Of a stretch of 30,338 bases of DNA, positions 1 through 7,044 are shown in pieces; the stretch's first letter is position 1; each line of letters opens with the position of its first letter. The DNA comes from JBGCDD01 sp045105075 (GTDB taxonomy: Bacteria; Pseudomonadota; Alphaproteobacteria; Rhodobacterales; Rhodobacteraceae), in assembly GCA_045105075.1 (NCBI GenBank), contig JBGCDD010000135.1, forward strand, positions 1-30,338, given 5' to 3'. The position numbers were made by a program, and so were the translations under genes. The notes beneath the pieces were generated by a model. That model was not told where the DNA came from, searched no databases, and worked only from the letters and a program-made list of their open reading frames with translations.

Positions 1-1
1 T

Positions 2-253
2 GGCATCGTCAAGGATTTGAACAAAAAGGAAGGCGTGTCTTTCCTATTGGCCGAACAGAACACCAATGTGGCGCTGCGTTTTGCCCACTATGGCTACATT
101 CTGGAATCGGGTCGCGTGGTGATGGATGGTCCGGCCGCTGAATTGCGCGAAAACCCGGACGTAAAGGAATTCTATCTGGGCATGTCCGACGAGGGACGCA
201 AATCCTTCCGCAACACCCGCAGCTATCGCCGCCGCAAGCGTTGGCTGAGCTAA
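2..253 (+). CDS. LivF-type ABC transporter ATP-binding protein, C-terminal part
   Basis: Only the last 83 residues are present; the gene begins before the window. The visible part has the LLAEQN segment, where LivF-type ATPases carry Gln in place of the usual switch His, followed by the ILESGRVVMDGPAAEL stretch typical of branched-chain amino acid (HAAT) ABC ATPases. It ends in a strongly basic tail (YRRRKRW) that I associate, from memory, with LivF paralogues encoded next to acyl-CoA ligases. The product would energise uptake of an amino acid or organic acid from the cytoplasmic face of the membrane. The ligase-like gene begins 43 bases downstream on the same strand, so the two are probably co-transcribed and the transported substrate may be the ligase's acid. 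The Walker A and signature motifs lie outside the window. Confidence 0.88.
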   Translation, partial: GIVKDLNKKEGVSFLLAEQNTNVALRFAHYGYILESGRVVMDGPAAELRENPDVKEFYLGMSDEGRKSFRNTRSYRRRKRWLS

Positions 254-296
254 CCTTTCAGGGCCGCCTTGCAGATCAAAGTCGCAGAGTAAAACC

Positions 297-1523
297 ATGC
301 TGAAAAAACAGTTCTTCGATGAGTTGGAAACCCGCAGCGACGATGCGCGCGCGGCGGATCTGGCCCAATCTTTGCCAAAGCAGATTGCACGCGCGCAGCA
401 GGCGACGGGCTATGGCGACACGCTGGCCGGGTTTGACGCGGCGTCGATCACCGATGCGGCGGCTCTGGCGGCGTTGCCGGTGCTGCGCAAATCTGATCTG
501 GGGCGCGCGCAGGCGGCCAATCCGCCGTTAGGTGGATTCACATTGAAGCCTGCGCACGGCTTTGCCCATGTGTTTCAGTCACCTGGCCCGATCTACGAAC
601 CCGGCGGCATTGATGCGGATTGGTGGCGGTTTGGCCGCGTTTTGCATGCGGTTGGCATTGGTGCGGGCGACATCGTGCAGAACTGTTTTGGCTATCATCT
701 GACCCCGGCAGGCATGTTGTTTGAAAGCGGTGCGCGCGCGGTTGGCGCGGCTGTGCTGCCTGCGGGCACTGGCCAAACCGAGTTGCAGGTCACTGCCGCG
801 CGCGATGTGGGCACCACGGCCTATGCCGGCACGCCGGACTACCTAAAGGTGATCCTGGACAAGGCCGACGAGATGGGCGTGCACCTTGGGATCACCAAGG
901 CAACTGTGGGCGGCGGCGCGCTGTTTCCGTCGTTGCGCGCTGAATACAAAGACCGTGGCGTGACCTGTTTGCAGTCCTATGGCACCGCTGATCTGGGCAA
1001 TATCGCCTATGAAAGCCTCGCGGTTGAGGGCATGATCGTCGACGAGCATGTGATTGTTGAGATCGTCACACCGGGCACCGGCACGCCCGTTGCGCCCGGC
1101 GAGGTCGGCGAAGTTGTTGTCACCACGCTGAACCCTGATTACCCGCTGATCCGCTTTGCCACCGGCGATCTGAGCGCGGTGATGGCCGGTGTTTCGCCGT
1201 GCGGGCGCACCAACACGCGCATCAAGGGCTGGATGGGGCGCGCCGATCAGACCACCAAGATCAAGGGCATGTTCATTCGCCCTGAACAGGTGGCCGCATT
1301 GGTCGACAAACACACCGAGATCACAAAAGCGCGCGTAGTTGCCAGCCGTGAGGGCGAGATGGATGTGATGACAGTGCGCATCGAATCTACTGTGGATGAT
1401 GGCGGAGCTTATGCCAAAACAGTGGTCGATGTGTTGAAGATGAAGGGTGCTGTGGAAATTGTCGCGCCGGGATCGCTGCCCAAGGACGGTCTGGTGATCG
1501 AGGATCTGCGCAGCTACGATTGA
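297..1523 (+). CDS. Phenylacetate-CoA ligase-like adenylate-forming enzyme
   Basis: This 408-residue protein resembles the PaaK branch of the ANL superfamily, which activates a carboxylic acid with ATP and CoA. Visible family motifs are SYGTADLG (residues 227-234, equivalent to the YGxTE adenine-binding motif), FATGD (287-291), GRADQ (314-318) and a lysine-rich KIKG segment before FIRPEQV, which fits the hinge into the small C-terminal domain. The usual Ser/Thr/Gly-rich phosphate loop is not seen; at its expected place is SPGPIYEP (95-102). I believe this is a recurring PaaK-like subfamily, but its substrate is not known to me. It follows a LivF ATPase, so a role in activating an imported aromatic or organic acid is a reasonable inference. 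The ATG at 297 follows a purine-rich stretch (GCAGAG) but no strong ribosome binding site. Confidence 0.8.
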   Translation: MLKKQFFDELETRSDDARAADLAQSLPKQIARAQQATGYGDTLAGFDAASITDAAALAALPVLRKSDLGRAQAANPPLGGFTLKPAHGFAHVFQSPGPIYEPGGIDADWWRFGRVLHAVGIGAGDIVQNCFGYHLTPAGMLFESGARAVGAAVLPAGTGQTELQVTAARDVGTTAYAGTPDYLKVILDKADEMGVHLGITKATVGGGALFPSLRAEYKDRGVTCLQSYGTADLGNIAYESLAVEGMIVDEHVIVEIVTPGTGTPVAPGEVGEVVVTTLNPDYPLIRFATGDLSAVMAGVSPCGRTNTRIKGWMGRADQTTKIKGMFIRPEQVAALVDKHTEITKARVVASREGEMDVMTVRIESTVDDGGAYAKTVVDVLKMKGAVEIVAPGSLPKDGLVIEDLRSYD

Positions 1524-1562
1524 ATTCGCGCTGGATATCCGACCAAAAAACTTAGATATATC

Positions 1563-1585
1563 CTCAAGTTTGCCGCTTGAGAGGA
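1563..1585 (+). promoter_or_regulatory. Inverted repeat overlapping the permease ribosome binding site
   Basis: CTCAAG (1563-1568) and CTTGAG (1576-1581) form a perfect 6-base inverted repeat with a 7-base spacer. The right arm runs directly into GAGGA (1581-1585), the likely Shine-Dalgarno sequence of the permease starting at 1593. As RNA the hairpin would partly mask that site; as DNA it could be an operator. A second shorter repeat, GGATAT (1533-1538) and ATATCC (1558-1563), lies just upstream. No known iron box (Irr, RirA or Fur type) was recognised. Confidence 0.4.
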
Positions 1586-1592
1586 CGCCGTA

Positions 1593-3257
1593 ATGGGCGA
1601 CATCCAGACAATGCCAGCGAAGGGGGCCAACAAGCGGTCGGGCGTGCGGGGGCTCAGCGGTGTTGCGTTTGCCGTGGCTGCCATGTGCCTGTTGCCGATG
1701 CTGGCCGTGGTTGTGGCGGCGGTGACCGGTGGCACAGGCACCATCGTGCATCTGCTGGATACGGTCCTTGCGGGTTATGCGATGACCACTTTGACACTGG
1801 TTGTACTGGTTGCGATCGGGACGTTCGCGATTGGCGTGGGCGCGGCGTGGCTGGTGACGATGACGCGCTTTCCCGGTGTGCGCGTGTTGGAAATCGTACT
1901 GGTGTTGCCGCTGGCCTTCCCGGCCTACGTGCTGGCCTATGCCTATACCTATCTGCTGGATCACCCCGGCATTGTGCAAAGCACGCTGCGCGATGTGACC
2001 GGGTGGGGGCCGCGCGACTATTGGTTCCCGGAAATCCGCTCGGTCGGCGGGGCGGCGGTGATGCTGGTGCTGGTGCTTTACCCTTATGTCTATCTGCTGG
2101 CGCGGGCGGCGTTTTTGCAGCAAAGCTCGGCCGCATTTCTGGCCGCGCGCACCTTGGGGGCCAGCGGCTGGCGCGCGTTTTTTGCGGTCAGCTTGCCGAT
2201 GGCGCGCCCGGCGATTGCGGGTGGCGTGCTGTTGGCGGTGATGGAGACCATCGCGGATTTTGGCACAGTGGCTTACTTCAGCGTGCAGACCTTTGCCACC
2301 GGGATTTACACCAGCTGGTTTTCTATGGCCGACCGCGCCGCTGCGGCGCAGCTGGCCCTGTGCTTGCTGACATTCGCGTTGTTTCTGGCGGTGTTGGAGC
2401 GCACGCAACGCGGGCAGGCGCAATATCACCAAGCGGGCAAACGCCATGTCGCCATGCCGCCGGCGGAGTTGCAGGGTTGGAAGGCCGCATTGGCGTTGGG
2501 GCTGTGTCTGGTGCCGGTGGTGTTTGGCTTTGCTCTGCCGGCGGTGGTGTTGTTTGATATGGGGCTCGGCTCGGAACAAAATCTGCTCAGCCGTCGTTAT
2601 GTGCGGTTCATCAAGAACTCACTGACTTTGGCCGGGGTTGCAGCGGTGCTGACGTTGTTGGCGGCTGTGGCCGTTGGCTTTTTTCAGCGGATGCGGCCCG
2701 GGCGCGGGTCGGCGGCAGCGGCCTATTTGGCGCGGCTGGGGTACGCGGTGCCGGGCGGCGTGATTGCCGTGGGTCTGATCGTGCCGTTTGCAGCCTTTGA
2801 CAATGCACTTGATGGTTGGATGCGCGCGACATTTGATATCTCGACCGGCTTGCTGATCACGGGATCGATCTGGTTGTTGGTGGCGGCTTACATGGTGCGG
2901 TTTCTGGCGGCGGCTTTGGGTGCCTATGAAGGCGGGCAGGCGACGGTTCACGCCAATATGGACGCAGCAGCCCGGTCTTTGGGCCAAGGCCCGCTGGGCA
3001 CGCTGGCGCGGGTGCATCTGCCGATCCTGACACCCAGCCTGCTGACCGCTTTGTTGATTGTGTTTGTGGATGTGATGAAAGAATTACCGGCCACTTTGAT
3101 CATGCGCCCGTTCAACTATGACACATTGGCGGTTCAGGCCTATCGGTTGGCCAGTGATGAGCGCCTTGAGGGGGCGGCGGTTCCGTCACTGGTTATTTTG
3201 GCTGTTGGTTTGTTGCCGGTGATCTTGATTTGCCGTCAAGTCGGGCGTGGTCGGTGA
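1593..3257 (+). CDS. Iron(III)-type ABC transporter permease (FbpB-like)
   Basis: This 554-residue, very hydrophobic protein has the two-fold permease architecture of the FbpB/AfuB family, with about twelve membrane segments. Each half has an EAA-type loop for docking the ATPase: near residues 184-206 (ARTLGASGWRAFFAVSLP) and near 458-480 (ARSLGQGPLGTLARVHLP). FbpB permeases import ferric iron delivered by a periplasmic FbpA protein. No binding protein or cognate ATPase gene lies next to it here, so its partners must be elsewhere. Upstream is a ligase-like gene separated by a 69-base gap carrying an inverted repeat over the ribosome binding site, suggesting separate control. Downstream it faces a convergent GTPase gene. 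Iron is the family default; the true substrate cannot be read from the sequence. Confidence 0.85.
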   Translation: MGDIQTMPAKGANKRSGVRGLSGVAFAVAAMCLLPMLAVVVAAVTGGTGTIVHLLDTVLAGYAMTTLTLVVLVAIGTFAIGVGAAWLVTMTRFPGVRVLEIVLVLPLAFPAYVLAYAYTYLLDHPGIVQSTLRDVTGWGPRDYWFPEIRSVGGAAVMLVLVLYPYVYLLARAAFLQQSSAAFLAARTLGASGWRAFFAVSLPMARPAIAGGVLLAVMETIADFGTVAYFSVQTFATGIYTSWFSMADRAAAAQLALCLLTFALFLAVLERTQRGQAQYHQAGKRHVAMPPAELQGWKAALALGLCLVPVVFGFALPAVVLFDMGLGSEQNLLSRRYVRFIKNSLTLAGVAAVLTLLAAVAVGFFQRMRPGRGSAAAAYLARLGYAVPGGVIAVGLIVPFAAFDNALDGWMRATFDISTGLLITGSIWLLVAAYMVRFLAAALGAYEGGQATVHANMDAAARSLGQGPLGTLARVHLPILTPSLLTALLIVFVDVMKELPATLIMRPFNYDTLAVQAYRLASDERLEGAAVPSLVILAVGLLPVILICRQVGRGR

Positions 3258-3275
3258 GCTTTTTGCAGGTTCGGG

Positions 3276-3313
3276 AGCCTCCGGCGGGGATATTTCAAGC
3301 AAGAGGAAAAGGC
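3276..3313 (+). repeat. Dispersed repeat, copy 1
   Basis: A 20-base core (3276-3295, AGCCTCCGGCGGGGATATTT) followed by a tail containing GCAAGAGGAAAAG (3299-3311). The same core and nearly the same tail occur on the minus strand at 28760-28721. Copy 1 lies just after the permease gene, between it and the convergent CobW-type gene. It codes for nothing recognisable and has no obvious strong hairpin. Confidence 0.75.
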
Positions 3314-3315
3314 AG

Positions 3316-4179
3316 TCAGGGCGCGGACCACCAGGTTTCGATCTGTTCTGGGGTGATGCGGTCTGCGGGGCCCAAAGCGACCAGAGTGGTGCGATCGGTT
3401 TCCTTGCGCTTGGCTTCGACGTAGCGGCCCACCACATGGATTTCATAGCCGCCATCATTGGTGCGCACGAAGCCTTTGAGCCGGTAGAGCCCGTCGGGGC
3501 GGTTGGCGAGTTTTTCGCCCATACGTGCGCGGTCGATGATGTCTGCGCTGTCGTGTTGCCAGCTGGCATAGGCCGGATGCGGGGCGGTCGTGCGCCCGCG
3601 TGGCAATGGGGTGAGCCCAAAGAGCAGATCGGCCAGCGGGGCGGTGGTGATGATTTGCGGTGTGCGTGCGCCATGATCAAGCAGTGTTTGACACAGGGCG
3701 TCGGGGGCGCTGTCGCATTTCGTGAGCAACACGAGGTCGGCGGCGGTGATTTGTTGGACCACTTGTGGGGCGATCAGCGTGTCGGCCAGCAGAGCGGGCG
3801 CATTTCCGGCATCGACCAGTGTTATGATCCCACCATAGCTGAGGTCGGGTTCGGCGATGGCGGCATTGGCGATGGCGGCGGGATCGGCGATGCCGCTGGC
3901 TTCGATGATCAGGTGGTCGGGGCGCGGACGGCGATCAAGCGCGTCGCCAAGGGCCATGAACAGGTCGGCGCCCATGGTGCAGCACACGCAGCCATTGCTG
4001 AGCGCGATGGTGTCGTCGCCGGCGCTTTCGATCAGCGCCTGGTCGATGTTGATGGCACCGAAGTCATTGACCAGGACCAGCAAGCGCAACCCGTGATCTT
4101 CGGCCAGCAAGCGGTTGATCAGCGTGGTTTTCCCGGCACCAAGGTAGCCCGAGATTACGGTCATAGGCAGGCGCATCAT
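3316..4179 (-). CDS. CobW/G3E (COG0523) family GTP-binding metallochaperone
   Basis: The 287-residue protein has the G3E GTPase signature set: P-loop GYLGAGKTT (residues 11-19), the metal-binding CXCC motif GCVCC (63-67), Walker B IIEASG (91-96) and a guanine-specificity motif LLTKCD, with Thr where Asn is usual in NKXD. COG0523 proteins deliver metal ions to client enzymes or support cobalamin synthesis. The start overlaps the stop of the upstream amidohydrolase gene by four bases (ATGA), and a second ATG overlaps by one base (4176), so the two are translationally coupled. No strong ribosome binding site is visible, consistent with coupling. The likely reading is a metal-insertion chaperone for the metal-dependent amidohydrolase, but this is inference. 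The C-terminal CobW_C-like domain is short. Confidence 0.85.
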   Translation of the reverse strand: MMRLPMTVISGYLGAGKTTLINRLLAEDHGLRLLVLVNDFGAINIDQALIESAGDDTIALSNGCVCCTMGADLFMALGDALDRRPRPDHLIIEASGIADPAAIANAAIAEPDLSYGGIITLVDAGNAPALLADTLIAPQVVQQITAADLVLLTKCDSAPDALCQTLLDHGARTPQIITTAPLADLLFGLTPLPRGRTTAPHPAYASWQHDSADIIDRARMGEKLANRPDGLYRLKGFVRTNDGGYEIHVVGRYVEAKRKETDRTTLVALGPADRITPEQIETWWSAP

Positions 4180-5804
4180 GTCAGGTTCAGTCGTCCGCTG
4201 GAAACTGTGCCCAGCACGGCGATGTCTTTGAGCGCCATTGGGTCAATTGTGCTGGGATCATCGTTCAGCACGGCAAAATCGGCGATCTTGCCGGCTTCTA
4301 TGCTGCCGATCTGGTGGTCGAGTTTCAGGGTAAAGGCGGCGCCGAGAGTGATGGCATAAAGCGCCTCAGGCACGGTGATGGCCTGTTCAGCGCCCAGAGT
4401 GCGTCCGGTCATGGTTTGGCGGTTGACCGCGCACCAGGCCGTGAACAGCGGGCCCATCGGGGTGACCGGAGCGTCAGAATGGATTGCCACGTGAACGCCC
4501 GCATCCAGCGCGGAGCGGGCGGCGTTCATGCGCATGGCGCGGGTGTTGCCGATGGTCAGCGCTGCGTGCTGGTCGCCGAAGTACCACAGATGATTGGAAA
4601 AGATGTTGGTGGCGACACCCAGCTCGGCGCAGCGGCGGAACTGATCGGGGCCCATCATCTGGCAGTGTTGCAACACATGACGCGCGCCGGGCAAGGGGTG
4701 GGCGCGGGCGGCGGCCTCGAGTGCGTCAAGCACAACAGATGAGGCTTCGTCGCCGTTGACGTGGATGTGCATCTGAACCCCGGCTTTTTGCATCGCCAGA
4801 CAGGTGGCGTGGATCGCATCGGGGGGCATGTTCCAGATGCCGTTGGGGTGACCGTCGACATAGCCGGGCCATTTGACCCGGGCGGTCCAGCCCTGGATCG
4901 AGCCATCGGTCATCAACTTGACCGCACCCAGGCGCAGCTTGTTGGTGGATTTGGCGCGCAATTCCAGTGCGCGGTGCGCCATTTCTTCTGCGGGCGCACC
5001 TGCGGCGCCAAGGGCGGGCACAATGCGCAGGCCAAATTTGGGGTCCTCTGTCACGCGCAGCATCGCGGCCAGATCATTGTTTTCCATTGAGGAATAAAGA
5101 TCGGTGGCGGTGGTCACGCCGGCGCGGCGCGCCACATCGGCGTATTGCCACATCGCCTCGTCGGTTTGGGTGAGGGCGCGAAAATCCATATCGAGACGGC
5201 GCATCACCGGGAACATGGCGGCCATTTCCTGCAACTCGCCTGTGGGGGTGCCGCTTGTATCGCAGACCACACCTTCAACGTTGCTGCCTTGTGCGTAACC
5301 GGCCATTTCGAGCGCTTTGGAATTTACACACATCAGATGGAAATTCGAGAACATGATGGCAATCGGGCGCGTGGTCGAGATGCTGTCCAGATGAGCGCGG
5401 CTGAGCCGTTGCGTGGGCAAAAAGATCGGATCAAAGCCCCAGCCAATCAGCGGCTGGTCTTCGGGCAGATCGGCTTCGACGCTGCGCAAGCGGCCAACCA
5501 CTTCGTCAATGTCGGTCATGCCTTTGTGCAGGTTGCCGTCTGGGTCGATGCGATCGTGATAACCGGCATAGGCAAATCGCCACATCGCCCCGGCCAACAT
5601 ATGCGCGTGCCCTTCAACAAAACCCGGCATCAGCACCGTGTCGGCCAGCGACGTGTCGTAGGTGACGGGGCCCCATTCGTCGGCGCAACCGGCATCGCCG
5701 ACGGCCAGAATGTGCCCATCGAGCACGGCCACATGGGTGGCGGTCGGGCGGCTGGGATCCATGGTCAGGATGGTGCGGGCGTTGTAAACTGTGATCTCGG
5801 ACAT
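4176..5804 (-). CDS. YtcJ-like metal-dependent amidohydrolase
   Basis: The 542-residue protein belongs to the amidohydrolase superfamily, YtcJ-like (COG1574) group. It has a short N-terminal beta domain, then GFVEGHAHM with the metal-binding HXH (residues 66-68), later histidines in HVNGDEA and HVLQHCQ, and the conserved aspartate in AIHSDAP. Members are cytoplasmic hydrolases acting on amides or related C-N bonds; the substrate is not predictable. An in-frame start eight codons upstream (5828) exists, but the ATG at 5804 has AAGGAA seven bases before it and starts the typical family sequence. It lies in a minus-strand block after the XRE-cupin regulator and GNAT genes and overlaps the CobW-type gene at its 3' end. 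Confidence 0.85.
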   Translation of the reverse strand: MSEITVYNARTILTMDPSRPTATHVAVLDGHILAVGDAGCADEWGPVTYDTSLADTVLMPGFVEGHAHMLAGAMWRFAYAGYHDRIDPDGNLHKGMTDIDEVVGRLRSVEADLPEDQPLIGWGFDPIFLPTQRLSRAHLDSISTTRPIAIMFSNFHLMCVNSKALEMAGYAQGSNVEGVVCDTSGTPTGELQEMAAMFPVMRRLDMDFRALTQTDEAMWQYADVARRAGVTTATDLYSSMENNDLAAMLRVTEDPKFGLRIVPALGAAGAPAEEMAHRALELRAKSTNKLRLGAVKLMTDGSIQGWTARVKWPGYVDGHPNGIWNMPPDAIHATCLAMQKAGVQMHIHVNGDEASSVVLDALEAAARAHPLPGARHVLQHCQMMGPDQFRRCAELGVATNIFSNHLWYFGDQHAALTIGNTRAMRMNAARSALDAGVHVAIHSDAPVTPMGPLFTAWCAVNRQTMTGRTLGAEQAITVPEALYAITLGAAFTLKLDHQIGSIEAGKIADFAVLNDDPSTIDPMALKDIAVLGTVSSGRLNLT

Positions 5805-5861
5805 GCGCGGTTCCTTTGGTCTGGCCACTGGCTATATCAGCTTTCAGGTTTGACCAAATGG

Positions 5862-5877
5862 AAAAAACGCCGGTTTT
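5862..5877 (-). terminator. Weak hairpin with T-run after the GNAT gene
   Basis: On the minus strand AAAAC and GTTTT (5877-5864) form a short A/T-rich stem with a four-base loop, followed by more T residues, six in all. It lies between the GNAT stop and the amidohydrolase start. The stem is too weak to be sure; at most it would be a partial terminator inside the block. Confidence 0.25.
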
Positions 5878-5882
5878 GCAAG

Positions 5883-6404
5883 TCAGAGCAGGGGTTTGAA
5901 CATATAGGTCGTGGCCTCGTACAGGTCCTGCGCCGGGTGGCGGCAAAAGCCCGGGATCTCACCGGCGATTTCAAAGCCCTGACTGGTGTAAAGCTTGCCG
6001 GCGGCGTCGCCACTGCGGGTGTCAAGAACCAGAAGGGTTTTGCCCAAGGCCCGTGCGCGGGCTTCGACATGCTCCATCAACTGTCGCGCGATGCCACGGC
6101 GACGATGCTCGGGATGGACCAGCATTTTGGCCACATCGGCGCGGTGGGGCTGGTTGGCAGGCAGCCCAAGGCCCAGCTGCACCGTGCCCACGACACGGGC
6201 GTCGCGCCGGGCGACAAACAGATGCGCGGCGCCGGTTTGAACCCTGGGAAACACGTCGGCTTGCCAGAACGCACGCGCGTCTTCGTGGGAAAACGGCAGA
6301 ATGAACCCGACGCTTGCGCCGTCCTGCACAGTGGCGTGCAGGGTTTTGGCAAGGTCATCCAGCACATCCGGCATTTCGGCGGGGGCAATTTGGGTGATGG
6401 TCAT
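5883..6404 (-). CDS. GNAT family N-acetyltransferase
   Basis: The 173-residue protein shows the GNAT fold pattern: a strand with VGTVQLGL, then motif A as MLVHPEHRRRGIARQLM, whose RRRGIA loop binds the acetyl-CoA pyrophosphate, then a helix rich in Arg/Ala, the strand LLVLDTRSG and a C-terminal LYTSQGFE segment. It would transfer an acetyl group from acetyl-CoA to an unknown amine. Its start at 6404 has GAGAGG five bases upstream, overlapping the stop of the XRE-cupin gene, which is only nine bases away, so the two are almost certainly co-transcribed. XRE-cupin and GNAT pairs are common in proteobacteria, which suggests the regulator senses a compound handled by this enzyme. The substrate is unknown. 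Confidence 0.88.
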   Translation of the reverse strand: MTITQIAPAEMPDVLDDLAKTLHATVQDGASVGFILPFSHEDARAFWQADVFPRVQTGAAHLFVARRDARVVGTVQLGLGLPANQPHRADVAKMLVHPEHRRRGIARQLMEHVEARARALGKTLLVLDTRSGDAAGKLYTSQGFEIAGEIPGFCRHPAQDLYEATTYMFKPLL

Positions 6405-6413
6405 GGCGGCCTC

Positions 6414-6965
6414 TCAGATCAGAACCAATAGATAACGAGCGTCCGCGGGGCCGTTTGTCTCAAAATCGGACGTCCCGGTCAGGCGATAGCGCAGGCAATC
6501 CCCGGTTTGCAGCTCAAAGCGATCATCGCCGAGGCGCAGGGTTAGCGCGCCGCTGAGCACAATCAGGTGATGTTCCTGCCCGGGTTTGAACGGCTGGTCA
6601 TAGCGCAGGCGAGCGCCGCTGGGCAGAGCGCCTTCGATCACTTCCGCGCTCAGACCCGGCGCGGGCGGCGAGACGGCGCGGCGCTGAAACCCAGAGCCGG
6701 GGTCCTGCCATGTGGCTTGTTCGGCGTGGGGGATATGCGGGGTGAAGCGGTCTTCGACCATCTGCATCAGGCGCGACATGCTGAGCCCGTAGGCCGCGCA
6801 TAGTTTGCCCAAAACCGCTGCTGTTGGGCTGACTTGCCCGGCCTCCATGCGCGACAGGGTTGCGCGGCTGATATCGGTTTTTTCAGCGAGTTGATCCATC
6901 GACCAGCCCTGCGTCTGGCGCAAGGTCTTCAATCGATCGGCAAGCCCCAAGGTCAAATCATCCAT
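6414..6965 (-). CDS. XRE family regulator with C-terminal cupin sensor domain
   Basis: The 183-residue protein has an N-terminal helix-turn-helix (about residues 10-66, with ISRATLSRMEAGQ as the recognition region) and a C-terminal cupin-like beta-barrel (about 110-180, with HHLIVLSGALTLRLGD). This one-component design binds DNA and a small ligand. It sits first in the tight XRE-GNAT pair and probably controls that pair and the amidohydrolase-CobW genes behind it. No good ribosome binding site precedes the ATG; instead ACCCC and GGGGT (6966-6982) form a hairpin touching the start codon. An inverted repeat at 7004-7034 upstream is a candidate self-operator. Confidence 0.87.
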   Translation of the reverse strand: MDDLTLGLADRLKTLRQTQGWSMDQLAEKTDISRATLSRMEAGQVSPTAAVLGKLCAAYGLSMSRLMQMVEDRFTPHIPHAEQATWQDPGSGFQRRAVSPPAPGLSAEVIEGALPSGARLRYDQPFKPGQEHHLIVLSGALTLRLGDDRFELQTGDCLRYRLTGTSDFETNGPADARYLLVLI

Positions 6966-6982
6966 ACCCCGCTTTTAGGGGT
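6966..6982 (-). promoter_or_regulatory. Short hairpin touching the XRE-cupin start codon
   Basis: ACCCC (6966-6970) and GGGGT (6978-6982) flank a seven-base spacer immediately before the ATG on the minus strand. If transcribed it would occupy the place of the ribosome binding site. It is short, so chance is possible. Confidence 0.3.
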
Positions 6983-7003
6983 CAGTCATGATTTTGAAAA
7001 GCG

Positions 7004-7034
7004 TCCATATGTGAAAAAAACGCCCGAATATGGA
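7004..7034. promoter_or_regulatory. Inverted repeat upstream of the XRE-cupin gene, candidate operator
   Basis: TCCATAT (7004-7010) and ATATGGA (7028-7034) are exact 7-base inverted halves separated by 17 bases. They lie 39-69 bases before the XRE-cupin start, inside the only gap between it and the cyclase gene, so they fall where a promoter and autoregulatory site would be. Two dimers or one dimer with widely spaced half-sites could bind. Confidence 0.4.
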
Positions 7035-7044
7035 AATTCACAGA

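Noticed and set aside
843..2579. 578-codon minus-strand open frame
   Set aside because: It lies opposite the ligase-like and permease genes; the product is His/Arg/Gln rich with no family resemblance, typical of a high-GC shadow frame.
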